From: an uncultured Oscillospiraceae bacterium
GTDB taxonomy: Bacteria > Bacillota > Clostridia > Oscillospirales > Oscillospiraceae
Direction of reading: 5' to 3'
NCBI GenBank assembly: GCA_944387065.1
Contig: CALXDM010000001.1
Span: 1-64,000, forward strand
DNA length: 64,000 bases
The notes beneath the pieces are model-generated. The model made no database searches. It was not told the DNA's origin and worked only from the letters and a program-made list of their open reading frames with translations. Every line of letters begins with the position of its first letter. Within the stretch, counting starts at the first letter, position 1. Both the position numbers and the translations under genes were made by a program. Positions 1 through 6,944 of the stretch are shown piece after piece.

Positions 1-3
1 CTT

Positions 4-79
4 TGGTACACCCTCAGGGGCTCGAACCCTGGACACCCTGATTAAGAGTCAGGTGCTCTACCAACTGAGCTAAGGGTGC
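4..79 (-). tRNA. tRNA-Lys (anticodon CTT)
   Basis: Read on the minus strand the sequence folds as a complete cloverleaf. The 7-bp acceptor is GCACCCT/AGGGTGT with a terminal G-U pair. The anticodon stem CCTGA/TCAGG holds the loop CTCTTAA, so the anticodon is CTT (Lys, codon AAG). The T-arm carries GGTTCGAGCC and the CCA end is encoded. It is the last of five tRNAs visible in the cluster. Confidence 0.95.
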
Positions 80-124
80 ATGTTCCCGCAGGGCGGGAAC
101 CGCGCGCCCGCAGGGGGACGCATC

Positions 125-200
125 TGGAGCGGGAGACGGGGCTCGAACCCGCCACCTCAGCCTTGGCAAGGCTGCGCTCTACCAAATGAGCTACTCCCGC
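125..200 (-). tRNA. tRNA-Gly (anticodon GCC)
   Basis: Minus-strand cloverleaf with acceptor GCGGGAG/CTCCCGC and discriminator T followed by an encoded CCA. The anticodon stem CAGCC/GGCTG surrounds the loop TTGCCAA, giving anticodon GCC (Gly). A 45-nt spacer separates it from the downstream tRNA-Lys; it lies 2 nt from tRNA-Phe, which fits processing from one transcript. Confidence 0.95.
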
Positions 201-202
201 AA

Positions 203-278
203 TGGTGCCTCAGAGTGGAGTCGAACCACCGACACAGGGATTTTCAGTCCCTTGCTCTACCAGCTGAGCTACCGAGGC
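203..278 (-). tRNA. tRNA-Phe (anticodon GAA)
   Basis: Minus-strand cloverleaf, acceptor GCCTCGG/CTGAGGC. The anticodon stem AGGGA/TCCCT holds the loop CTGAAAA, giving anticodon GAA (Phe). CCA is encoded. Only 2 nt separate it from each neighbouring tRNA. Confidence 0.95.
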
Positions 279-280
279 AT

Positions 281-357
281 TGGCGACCCGGAGGGGGCTC
301 GAACCCCTGACCTCCAGCGTGACAGGCTGGCATTCTAACCAACTGAACTACCGGGCC
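281..357 (-). tRNA. tRNA-Asp (anticodon GTC)
   Basis: Minus-strand cloverleaf, acceptor GGCCCGG/CCGGGTC with a G-U at the second pair. The anticodon stem CCAGC/GCTGG holds the loop CTGTCAC, giving anticodon GTC (Asp). CCA is encoded. Confidence 0.95.
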
Positions 358-364
358 CCGTCTC

Positions 365-440
365 TGGTGGGAACAACAGGGCTCGAACCTGTGACCCCTT
401 GCTTGTAAGGCAAGTGCTCTCCCAGCTGAGCTATGCTCCC
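365..440 (-). tRNA. tRNA-Val (anticodon TAC)
   Basis: Minus-strand cloverleaf, acceptor GGGAGCA/TGTTCCC. The anticodon stem CTTGC/GCAAG holds the loop CTTACAA, giving anticodon TAC (Val). CCA is encoded. It is the first tRNA of the cluster, about 30 nt downstream of the predicted transcription start. Confidence 0.95.
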
Positions 441-475
441 CCAAAACCGAGGCTGTTTGTCAAACGGCAAGCCAC

Positions 476-505
476 ATTATAGCAAAAGCGGCCTCAAACT
501 GTCAA
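476..505 (-). promoter_or_regulatory. Sigma-A promoter of the tRNA cluster
   Basis: On the minus strand TTGACA (500-505) is followed after 18 nt by TATAAT (476-481). Both hexamers are perfect consensus, as expected for a strong stable-RNA promoter. The first tRNA (Val) begins about 35 nt downstream of the -10. Confidence 0.85.
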
Positions 506-529
506 GCCTTAATTTGAATTTTCTCCCCT

Positions 530-557
530 GGGAGGCCGGGTGAAAGGTAGGCCTCCC
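530..557 (-). terminator. Possible terminator hairpin after hslO
   Basis: GGGAGGCC and GGCCTCCC form an 8-bp stem just after the hslO stop codon on the minus strand. The following bases are purine-rich rather than a clean U-run, so termination here is only plausible. Confidence 0.4.
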
Positions 558-567
558 CCCGCCGGCT

Positions 568-1446
568 TCAGGACAGGGCTTGCTGGAGCAGGGCCTCCAG
601 CTCCGGGCGGGAGAAGGGGTAGCGCTGGTCGCAGAACTGGCAGGTCAGCTCCGTGCCGCCCTCCTGGATCATGGAGCGCAGCTCCTGTTCCCCCAGGCTG
701 ATAAGGGCGCGGCTGACCCGCTGGCGGGAGCAGGTGCATCGGTAGGCCACCGGCGCAGTTTCCAGCACCTCCAGGCGGAAGTCGGACAGCACCTCCTCCA
801 ACAGCTGCTGGGGCCCCAGGCCCCGGTCCAGCTGGGCGCTCACCGCCCCCACCCGGGCGATGCCCCGCTCCACGGCGGCGATGACCGACTCGTCCGCCCC
901 GGGCAGGAGCTGAATGAGATAGCCCCCCGCCGCCTGCACGGACTGGTCGGGGGCGATGAGCACCCCCAGGGCACAGGCGGTGGGGATCTGCTCGCTCTCC
1001 ACGAAGTAGGCGGCCAGGTCCTCGGCGATCTCCCCGCCCACCAGTTCCACCGCGCCCACATAGGGCTCCCGCAGGCCCAGATCCTTGACCACGCTCAGCC
1101 TGCCCTGATGGCCCACCGCTGCGCCCACGTCCAGCTTGGCATGGGCCTTCCGGGGCACATCCACGGCGGGGTTTTGCACATAGCCCCGCACGTTGCCGTC
1201 GCTGTCGGACACGGCCAGCACCGTCCCCAGCGGGCCATCGCCCTGCACCCGCAGGGTGACAGACCCCTCGGCCTGCTTGAGCATACTGCCCATCATGGAG
1301 GCCCCCAGCAGCAGCCGCCCCAGGGCGGCGGTGGCCACGGGCCAGGTGTCGTGGATCTGCCGGGCACGTTCCACCAGACCGGCCCCGGAGATGGCCATGG
1401 CCTGGATGGGGGCGTCCTGGGCGGTGGCGCGGATGAGTTGATCCAT
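568..1446 (-). CDS. hslO: Redox-regulated chaperone Hsp33
   Basis: This 292-residue protein is a cytosolic holdase chaperone that is switched on by oxidation. The N-terminal part has the family features (GRLLLGASMMGSMLK, VRGYVQNP). The C-terminal redox switch is intact: C237-T-C239 and C269-Q-F-C272, the four zinc-binding cysteines whose disulfide formation activates the family. The length is normal. The next gene upstream on this strand is a methyltransferase whose stop codon lies 3 nt before the hslO start, so hslO is the last gene of a three-gene operon that begins with yerC. Confidence 0.95.
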   Translation of the reverse strand: MDQLIRATAQDAPIQAMAISGAGLVERARQIHDTWPVATAALGRLLLGASMMGSMLKQAEGSVTLRVQGDGPLGTVLAVSDSDGNVRGYVQNPAVDVPRKAHAKLDVGAAVGHQGRLSVVKDLGLREPYVGAVELVGGEIAEDLAAYFVESEQIPTACALGVLIAPDQSVQAAGGYLIQLLPGADESVIAAVERGIARVGAVSAQLDRGLGPQQLLEEVLSDFRLEVLETAPVAYRCTCSRQRVSRALISLGEQELRSMIQEGGTELTCQFCDQRYPFSRPELEALLQQALS

Positions 1447-1449
1447 GGG

Positions 1450-2196
1450 TTATCCCTCTCCTTTCCGATGGGCGGCGAAAAAGACCCGCTGCTCCCCCAT
1501 CCGGGGCGGGGTCATGCGCCGGTCGCCATACTGTCGAATCGGGCCAAAGCCAGCCTCCTCCAGCCAGCTTTGCAGCTCCTGCATGGTGTAGGCGTACTGT
1601 CGGTGGCGCTCTTGCAGGCGCTGCCAGCGGTCGTCCTCCTGACGGACAAACAGGTCGATGGCGTAGCTGCAAACCCGCCGGCGGGGAGAGTAGCTGCCCC
1701 GCCAGAGGCAGCATACGTCCTCCCCCTCGTCCAGATAGAGCTGGCCGTCCGCCCCTTCCAGGGCGGCGGGGGTCTTGACGTCAAACAGGAACAGCCCCCC
1801 GGGCCGGAGGGCCCGATGCACCCGGTGAAAGGCCTGGCGCAGCAGGGCGGGGCGGGTGATATAATTTAGGCTGTCCAGACAGCACACCGCCGCGTCCACC
1901 GGCTGGAGCAGCCGTAGGCGGGACAGGTCCTGGCACAGCAGCAGCACATTCAGCCCCTGGCACTTCTGGTCGGCCTGGCAGAGCATATCGGATGAGCGGT
2001 CCACAGCCGTCACCTGATAGCCCCGCTGGGCCAGCAGGCAGGCCAGGCTGCCGGTGCCGCAGGCCAGCTCGGCTATGGTGCGCACCCCACCCTTGCAACG
2101 GCGGAAATGGCGCTGCAGGTAGTTGGCCCAGGCGGGGTAGGGTACGTCTTCGGTGAGCCGGTCATAGTGCTGGGCCAGGTCGGTGTAGGCCTTCAT
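1450..2196 (-). CDS. Class I SAM-dependent methyltransferase
   Basis: This 248-residue protein has a Rossmann-type methyltransferase fold. Motif I is IAELACGTGSLACLLA at about residues 42-57, followed by an acidic strand end (VTAVDRSSDML) and a post-I segment (LRPGGLFLFDVKT). The substrate cannot be told from sequence. The chosen ATG overlaps the upstream yerC stop by one base (TGATG), which suggests translational coupling. The frame stays open further upstream, but that part is antisense-like GC-rich sequence overlapping yerC. It is transcribed with yerC and hslO. Confidence 0.88.
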   Translation of the reverse strand: MKAYTDLAQHYDRLTEDVPYPAWANYLQRHFRRCKGGVRTIAELACGTGSLACLLAQRGYQVTAVDRSSDMLCQADQKCQGLNVLLLCQDLSRLRLLQPVDAAVCCLDSLNYITRPALLRQAFHRVHRALRPGGLFLFDVKTPAALEGADGQLYLDEGEDVCCLWRGSYSPRRRVCSYAIDLFVRQEDDRWQRLQERHRQYAYTMQELQSWLEEAGFGPIRQYGDRRMTPPRMGEQRVFFAAHRKGEG

Positions 2197-2480
2197 CAAC
2201 CCTCCAGGCGGGGCAGGACCGCCTTGTAGCCCCCGGCCCCATACTGCAGGGCCCGGTTGACCCGGCTGATGGTGGCGCTGGATGCGCCGGTGCGGGCCAG
2301 AATATCGTGGTAGATCAGGCCGGCGTCCAGCATCCGGGCCACCTCCAGCCGCTGGCTCATGGCCTGCAGTTCGGCCACGGTGCACAGGTCCTGGAAGAAG
2401 GCCCGGCACTCCTCCTGAGAGGTGAGGGAGAGCACGGCCTGATAGAGCCGTTCGGCTTGCCCCTGGTCTATCTTTTGCAT
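2196..2480 (-). CDS. YerC/YecD family TrpR-like regulator
   Basis: This 94-residue protein matches the YerC/YecD family, which is related to the Trp repressor. The helix-turn-helix is visible in the segment ELQAMSQRLEVARML followed by YHDILARTGASSATISRVNR. The role of the family in clostridia is unclear; here it leads an operon with a methyltransferase and hslO, so autoregulation or control of that operon is possible. A good ribosome site (GGAGGAA) precedes the ATG by about 8 nt. Confidence 0.88.
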   Translation of the reverse strand: MQKIDQGQAERLYQAVLSLTSQEECRAFFQDLCTVAELQAMSQRLEVARMLDAGLIYHDILARTGASSATISRVNRALQYGAGGYKAVLPRLEG

Positions 2481-2553
2481 GGTTCAGCTTCCTCCAATCG
2501 GTGGGATTCCTACGGTGAAGCGCAGGAGAGCTGCGAGTCGGACTTGCCCCCTC

Positions 2554-2582
2554 ATTGTACTCTTTTGCTTCAGGAAAGTAAA
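2554..2582 (-). promoter_or_regulatory. Sigma-A promoter of yerC operon
   Basis: On the minus strand TTTACT (2577-2582), 17-nt spacer, TACAAT (2554-2559). The predicted start is about 65 nt upstream of the yerC ATG. Confidence 0.7.
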
Positions 2583-2681
2583 GAGCAAACGGGAAGAAAA
2601 GGGGAAAAGATCCGACTGGCATGGGGTAGGGAGTAGGCTGGGGGACGGAGGGCGGCGCGCCCGCTCCAGGCCGGGTCGGGC

Positions 2682-2710
2682 TTGACCCCGATGGGTGCGC
2701 GTGCTATGAT
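2682..2710 (+). promoter_or_regulatory. Sigma-A promoter of EFR1 gene
   Basis: TTGACC (2682-2687), 17-nt spacer, TATGAT (2705-2710). It lies about 170 nt before the EFR1 start codon. Confidence 0.7.
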
Positions 2711-2878
2711 GGGAAAAATCAGCTATCGGTGCTGGGAACGCCCTGCCTGGGGATCACATGGCAGATGGGATCATGCCGGCGATCTGATCGGCCTGGGAGC
2801 GGGGAAGAGGGAGGATCATGGCTGCGGTTGAGGCCAGACCCGGGGCAGCATGGAGCATGGAAAGGGGTATGATGGAAC

Positions 2879-3691
2879 ATGAAACTCAAACAGATCTGCC
2901 TGCTGTGTTTTAGCCCCACGGGGGGCACGCGCCGGGTGGGGCGCTATGTGGCCAAGGAGCTATCGGCCCACCTGGGCTTAGAGATAAAGGAGTTCGACTT
3001 TACTCGCCCTCAGAACCGGGAGCGGGAGTACCGGTTTGACCCGGACCAGCTGCTGGTCATGGCCTCCCCGGTGTACGCCGGGCGGCTGCCCAACAAGATG
3101 CGGCCGGAGTATCAGGCCAAGATCCACGGGCAGGGGGGGCCGGCGGTGCCTGTGTGCGTGTTCGGCAACCGGAGCTTTGACGAGGCGCTGCGGGAGCTGG
3201 TGCTGTTGCTGGAGGGCAACGGCTTCCAGGTGGCCGGGGCGGCCGCCTTCGCGGGACGCCATCCCTTTTCCAACCAGGTGGGCCAGGGCAGGCCGGATGA
3301 GGCGGATTTTGCCCAGATGCGGGACTTTGCCGCCGGGGTGGCCCAAAAGCTGGCCGGGGAGCAGCTGACTCCTCTGTCGCTGGACCGGGGAGAGATCGGC
3401 CCTTATTACAACCCCCTAAAGGCGGACGGCACCCCAGCCAAGTTCCTCAAGGCCAAACCAAAGACGGACTGGGACAAGTGCGATAAATGCGGGGCGTGCT
3501 ATCGGGCCTGCCCGGTGGAGTGCATCGACGAAAACATGGACGCCACCGGCAGCGTCTGCATCAAGTGCCAGGCCTGCGTGCGCTGCTGCCACAGCGGGGC
3601 CAAATATTTCGATGACCCGGATTTCCTCTCCCACGTGCTCATGCTGGAGCAGAACTACATCCGCCGTGCCCAGAACGCGCAATGGCTGTGA
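2879..3691 (+). CDS. EFR1 family flavodoxin-ferredoxin protein
   Basis: This 270-residue cytosolic electron-transfer protein combines two modules. The N-terminal flavodoxin-like domain starts with an FMN-phosphate loop (CFSPTGGTRRVG, about residues 10-21) and has ASPVYAGRLP further on. The C-terminal part is a two-cluster bacterial ferredoxin with CDKCGACYRACP and CIKCQACVRCCHSGA, enough for two 4Fe-4S clusters. This is the EFR1 architecture common in anaerobic Firmicutes; the redox partner is unknown. The ribosome site before the ATG is weak, and a short upstream frame overlaps the start, so coupled translation is possible. It is monocistronic and ends at a strong terminator. Confidence 0.9.
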   Translation: MKLKQICLLCFSPTGGTRRVGRYVAKELSAHLGLEIKEFDFTRPQNREREYRFDPDQLLVMASPVYAGRLPNKMRPEYQAKIHGQGGPAVPVCVFGNRSFDEALRELVLLLEGNGFQVAGAAAFAGRHPFSNQVGQGRPDEADFAQMRDFAAGVAQKLAGEQLTPLSLDRGEIGPYYNPLKADGTPAKFLKAKPKTDWDKCDKCGACYRACPVECIDENMDATGSVCIKCQACVRCCHSGAKYFDDPDFLSHVLMLEQNYIRRAQNAQWL

Positions 3692-3771
3692 GCTCGGCAG
3701 TCCCTCCGCACCGTTAAATCCGGCCAGAGGATGTTGAAAACAACTGCATGAGCGGATAGACAGACGGCAAG

Positions 3772-3813
3772 AAAAGGCGGGCAGGAAGCCAATGGCTTCC
3801 TGCCCGCCTTTTT
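3772..3813. terminator. Bidirectional terminator between EFR1 and GlcG-like genes
   Basis: A 15-bp perfect stem (GGCGGGCAGGAAGCC, 3776-3790, with 3794-3808) closes a 3-nt loop AAT. It is flanked by AAAA on the left and TTTTT on the right, so it can work for the plus-strand EFR1 gene and the convergent minus-strand gene. Confidence 0.88.
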
Positions 3814-3866
3814 CGGCCACATCCGGACGCAAAAGGGGCTGGTGCGTTCAAGGTGCAGGTACCGAG

Positions 3867-4277
3867 TCAACCCACCAGTTTTTCAAACTCGGAAACCACA
3901 TATTCCGCGATTTCACAATCCTGGCCCTCTGTCCCGCCGCCGACCCCGATCCCTCCGGCTATCTTCCCATTTACGAAAAGTGGATAGCCCCCGGCCACCA
4001 GTGTGATTTTCGGATCATTGGTCTGAATCGCCATCAGGGAAGCGCCCTCTGCAGCAGAGGCGGCCACGTCCTTTGTGCTGCATTGCGTAACGGCAGAGGT
4101 ATATGCTTTTCCAGGCACCAGGGTAATGCTCAAAACCAATGCTTCCCCATACCGGCGGTATGCCCTCGAAAGACCGTTTTCGTCGCAGATTGCAAAACTG
4201 ATGTCGACCCCGATTTCCCTGCTCTTTTCCCTGGCGGCAGCGCACAGCTTGTCACACAGTTCATCCGTTAAGATCAT
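3867..4277 (-). CDS. GlcG/HbpS-like heme-binding family protein
   Basis: This 136-residue protein belongs to the GlcG/HbpS (DUF336) family of small alpha/beta proteins, some of which bind heme or cobalamin. Family features are the central AYTSAVTQCSTKD and the glycine-rich PLFVNGKIAGGIGVGGGTEGQDCEIAEYV near the C terminus, here given in two pieces: PLFVNGKIAGG then IGVGGGTEGQDCEIAEYV. The ATG at 4277 was chosen because GGAGG lies 8 nt upstream; the frame continues 20 codons further without a good start. It follows the AraC gene by about 110 nt on the same strand and shares its lower GC content. Confidence 0.82.
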   Translation of the reverse strand: MILTDELCDKLCAAAREKSREIGVDISFAICDENGLSRAYRRYGEALVLSITLVPGKAYTSAVTQCSTKDVAASAAEGASLMAIQTNDPKITLVAGGYPLFVNGKIAGGIGVGGGTEGQDCEIAEYVVSEFEKLVG

Positions 4278-4385
4278 TGAAAAACCTCCATATCCACAGA
4301 TTGGAACAGAAATACAGTCCTCTGACAACGAAAGCATATCAAATGACCCACTTGTTCCGCTTGCCCGTTCCTCTCAAAAATTTGC

Positions 4386-5294
4386 TCATTTCTTCAGATG
4401 CTTTTGAAGCGTCAAAATATCCTCTTTTGGAGCCGCGCCAAACATTTTTCGGTAATCCCGAATGAATTGGGATAGACTTTCGTATCCCACCTCGATGAAT
4501 GCCTCGGTTACATTTTTGCTCTCATCCAACATCAACCGTCTGGCTTCGGTGAGCCGCAGTCGCTTTTGACATTGCATCGGCCCCATCCCCACAGCGCTTT
4601 TGAATTTCTGATGGAACATAGAAACGCTCATATTGCTCTGCTCTGCCAGTTCCGAGACCGTGAACGGATGGCGGAAGTTCTCTTTTATCCAACTATTTGC
4701 CGCATAGATTTCATCCGCCTGGCTGATCTGGATCATGCTTTGAAGAAACTGCTTTCCACAGGAGCCGCAGAGCATATAATAAATGACTTCCTGCAGGATA
4801 TTTTTTCTCAAAAACTCTGATGGAACCGCCTTTTTAGCTGAAAAAAGCCTGTAGACAGACTGAACAACCGCCTGGTCTGATCGGGACCTATCCTGCTCGT
4901 CCATATGCTCGCTCATGATGCTTTCGATCAAGTCATGATCCAGCGCCAAAACGGTTGTGATCACCTCATGGACGGTAAACTCAACGGATAGGGCCAAAAA
5001 ATCTTGCCGACTTGAAGGGACCAAAACGGTTCCGGATCGTGGGGTGTCAATTTTTGATACGGAATATTGGCCGCCCATGTAATCCATCATGCCAGAAGGG
5101 GTATGGAGCCGAAGCATACCATCCAGCACGATATAAAGGTATGGGTGCTCCGTTTTGGGCATCGGGATGCTACCGCTTGTAAAGTACCAGGCAGTTACAA
5201 AAGGGATTCCCGTTTCATTGCGGCCTGTGCGAAGGGGAAGCCCCCGCACCTCATCCTGTATTTTTTGAATGACTGTATCCATGAGCATCACCAT
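4386..5294 (-). CDS. AraC family transcriptional regulator
   Basis: This protein of about 302 residues has an AraC_N-type sensor domain in the first two thirds (cupin-like segment HPYLYIVLDGMLRL) and a C-terminal double helix-turn-helix (HPFTVSELAEQSNMSVSMFH, then the second helix pair up to FIEVGYESLSQFIRDYRKMFG). It probably controls the downstream GlcG-like gene, although no operator was identified. Start is uncertain: ATG codons at 5294, 5288 and 5282 are all in frame and none has a strong Shine-Dalgarno. GC is visibly lower than in flanking genes, suggesting acquisition by transfer. Confidence 0.88.
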   Translation of the reverse strand: MVMLMDTVIQKIQDEVRGLPLRTGRNETGIPFVTAWYFTSGSIPMPKTEHPYLYIVLDGMLRLHTPSGMMDYMGGQYSVSKIDTPRSGTVLVPSSRQDFLALSVEFTVHEVITTVLALDHDLIESIMSEHMDEQDRSRSDQAVVQSVYRLFSAKKAVPSEFLRKNILQEVIYYMLCGSCGKQFLQSMIQISQADEIYAANSWIKENFRHPFTVSELAEQSNMSVSMFHQKFKSAVGMGPMQCQKRLRLTEARRLMLDESKNVTEAFIEVGYESLSQFIRDYRKMFGAAPKEDILTLQKHLKK

Positions 5295-5300
5295 CTGGTC

Positions 5301-5329
5301 GCATATTTTTCCAGGGGCGGACATACAGT
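5301..5329 (+). promoter_or_regulatory. SigE promoter of spoIVFA-spoIVFB
   Basis: GCATATT (5301-5307), 14-nt spacer, CATACAGT (5322-5329). This fits every fixed position of the B. subtilis SigE consensus (KMATATT, 14-15 nt, CATACANT). It sits about 38 nt upstream of the spoIVFA start and immediately behind the divergent araC start codon. Confidence 0.85.
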
Positions 5330-5366
5330 AGGGACAGGACTGTTTGTGGACAAGGAGGGGATGGGC

Positions 5367-6362
5367 ATGACCCACGGGGACCGGGGCCTTGCCCGGCCAC
5401 GCCGGAGGCCTGGGCGAGGAAGGGCTGGCGGGGGGAGTCGGCCGGGGACAGGGACACGGCGGGACCGGCGCAGACTGATCCAGCTGTTGGTGAGCCTGGC
5501 GCTCTTCCTCCTGGTGTTTATCGGGCGGGGGGTCTTTCCCGGGCAGCTGGAGACCTGGCGGCAGGTGCTGAGCGCCGATGTGGACTTCCAGGCCGCCCTG
5601 CGCCAGCTCCAGCAGTCCCTGTCCCAGGGGGAAGGGATCCAGCAGGCCCTTGGCCAGCTGGGGGCGTCGGTGCTGGGGGGGCAGACGGAGCGTGGGGATC
5701 AGACGCCTGAGAGCACCCCGGTGACGCTGCTGAGCCAGACTGGCCGGATGGGGCTGGACTATGCCGCCCAGGCCGGCGTGCGCAAGGCCCTGGCAGCCCA
5801 GCCCACCCAGGGGGAGCAGGAGCAGCCCCAGCCGGAGCCCAGCCAAACGGCGGCGCCGGAGCCCACGCCGGAGCCCACGCCGGAGATCGTCACTGCGGTG
5901 GCCCAGGCCTATGGGGAGGATGGGGTGGCCTTGCCCTCCAACGTGAGCTTTGCCTACTATGAGCTGGGACTGACGGAGACTACAGTTCCGGTCAACGGGC
6001 CGGTCACCTCCACCTTCGGCTACCGGGACAGCCCCATTGACGGGGATCGGGAGTTCCACCTGGCTTTGGACATCGGGGCGGCGGTGGGCACGCCCATCGG
6101 GGCCTTTGCCTCCGGCGTGGTGGAGTATATTGGGGAGAGCGATGAGTTTGGCCTGTACCTGAAGATCCGCCATGACAACCAGGTGGCCAGCTTCTACGCC
6201 CATTGCAGCCAGCTGCTGGTGAGCAAGGGGGACACGGTCAGCTGCGGGCAGACGGTGGCCCTGGTGGGGGCCACAGGCAATGTCACCGGCCCACACCTGC
6301 ACCTGACCATTGAGAAGGACAACATCCGGCTGGATCCGGCGCACTATGTGGATCCGGCCTGA
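5367..6362 (+). CDS. spoIVFA: SpoIVFA-like membrane protein with M23/LytM domain
   Basis: This 331-residue protein has a basic N terminus (about residues 1-37), one membrane segment (LIQLLVSLALFLLVFIG, about 38-54), a low-complexity Pro/Glu stretch and a C-terminal LytM/M23 domain. The M23 zinc ligands are present (HLALD, then PHLHL). In B. subtilis SpoIVFA anchors and inhibits the SpoIVFB protease at the outer forespore membrane; that role is inferred from the adjacent M50 gene and the SigE promoter. ATG 5367 is preferred over 5361 because AAGGAGG lies 8 nt before it. The end overlaps spoIVFB by 17 nt. Confidence 0.85.
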   Translation: MTHGDRGLARPRRRPGRGRAGGGSRPGTGTRRDRRRLIQLLVSLALFLLVFIGRGVFPGQLETWRQVLSADVDFQAALRQLQQSLSQGEGIQQALGQLGASVLGGQTERGDQTPESTPVTLLSQTGRMGLDYAAQAGVRKALAAQPTQGEQEQPQPEPSQTAAPEPTPEPTPEIVTAVAQAYGEDGVALPSNVSFAYYELGLTETTVPVNGPVTSTFGYRDSPIDGDREFHLALDIGAAVGTPIGAFASGVVEYIGESDEFGLYLKIRHDNQVASFYAHCSQLLVSKGDTVSCGQTVALVGATGNVTGPHLHLTIEKDNIRLDPAHYVDPA

Positions 6363-6930
6363 CCGGCTGCCCCAGCTGGAGATCACCCCCGGCTTTGCCC
6401 TGCTGATGGCGGCTCTGGCCTATCTGGACGAGGGCTCCGGGTTGCTGCCCTGGGCGCTGCTGGCCTGCGCGGTTCACGAGCTGGGCCATTGGGCGGCGGC
6501 CCGGGCTCTGGGAGGGCGGGTGGGACGGCTGCGGCTGAGCGCGGTGGGGGCGGAGCTGCGCTTTGCCTGGCCGGCGCCCCTGTCCTATGGGCGGGAGGGG
6601 CTGGTGGTGCTGGCCGGCCCGGCGGCCAACCTGCTGCTGGCTGTGCCCGCCTTTGCCCTGGGGCTGGAGCTGCTGGCGGTGTCCAGCGTCTGGATCGGGG
6701 CCTTCAACCTGCTGCCCATTCAGCCCCTGGACGGCGGGGTGCTGGCATACAACCTTCTGACAGGCTGCTGGGGGCTGGACTGGGCGCCGGCGGCCCTGTC
6801 GGTGACGGCGGGGGTGCTGGCCGGCCTGCTGGCGGGCATGGGGGCCATTGCCCTGGCGGTGTACGGCAATGTGACCCTGCTGCTGACGGCGGCCTGGCTG
6901 CTGTGGGGGATTCTGCGCCCCAGCGGTTGA
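6346..6930 (+). CDS. spoIVFB: M50 site-2 protease, SpoIVFB-like
   Basis: This intramembrane metalloprotease of about 194 residues has the zinc motif HELGH (in CAVHELGHWAAARALGG) and the second-ligand region NLLPIQPLDGG. Several hydrophobic segments follow (LVVLAGPAANLLLAVPAFAL and the C-terminal pair). SpoIVFB releases pro-sigma-K in the mother cell of sporulating cells. The ATG at 6346 overlaps the spoIVFA stop; a TTG at 6310 is also in frame. The SpoIVFA-like neighbour and the SigE promoter separate this from housekeeping M50 proteases. Confidence 0.87.
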   Translation: MWIRPDRLPQLEITPGFALLMAALAYLDEGSGLLPWALLACAVHELGHWAAARALGGRVGRLRLSAVGAELRFAWPAPLSYGREGLVVLAGPAANLLLAVPAFALGLELLAVSSVWIGAFNLLPIQPLDGGVLAYNLLTGCWGLDWAPAALSVTAGVLAGLLAGMGAIALAVYGNVTLLLTAAWLLWGILRPSG

Positions 6931-6944
6931 GGGGGAGGCGCCGG

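Larger units (their letters stand above)
2481..2878. other. Divergent intergenic region, yerC / EFR1 gene
   Basis: About 400 nt without an established gene. It holds divergent sigma-A promoters for yerC (2554-2582, minus) and for the EFR1 gene (2682-2710, plus). The EFR1 transcript would have a long leader of about 160 nt. Within it a 31-codon open frame (2818-2913, ATG after GGGAGG) overlaps the EFR1 start out of frame. No riboswitch family was recognised in the leader. Confidence 0.6.
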
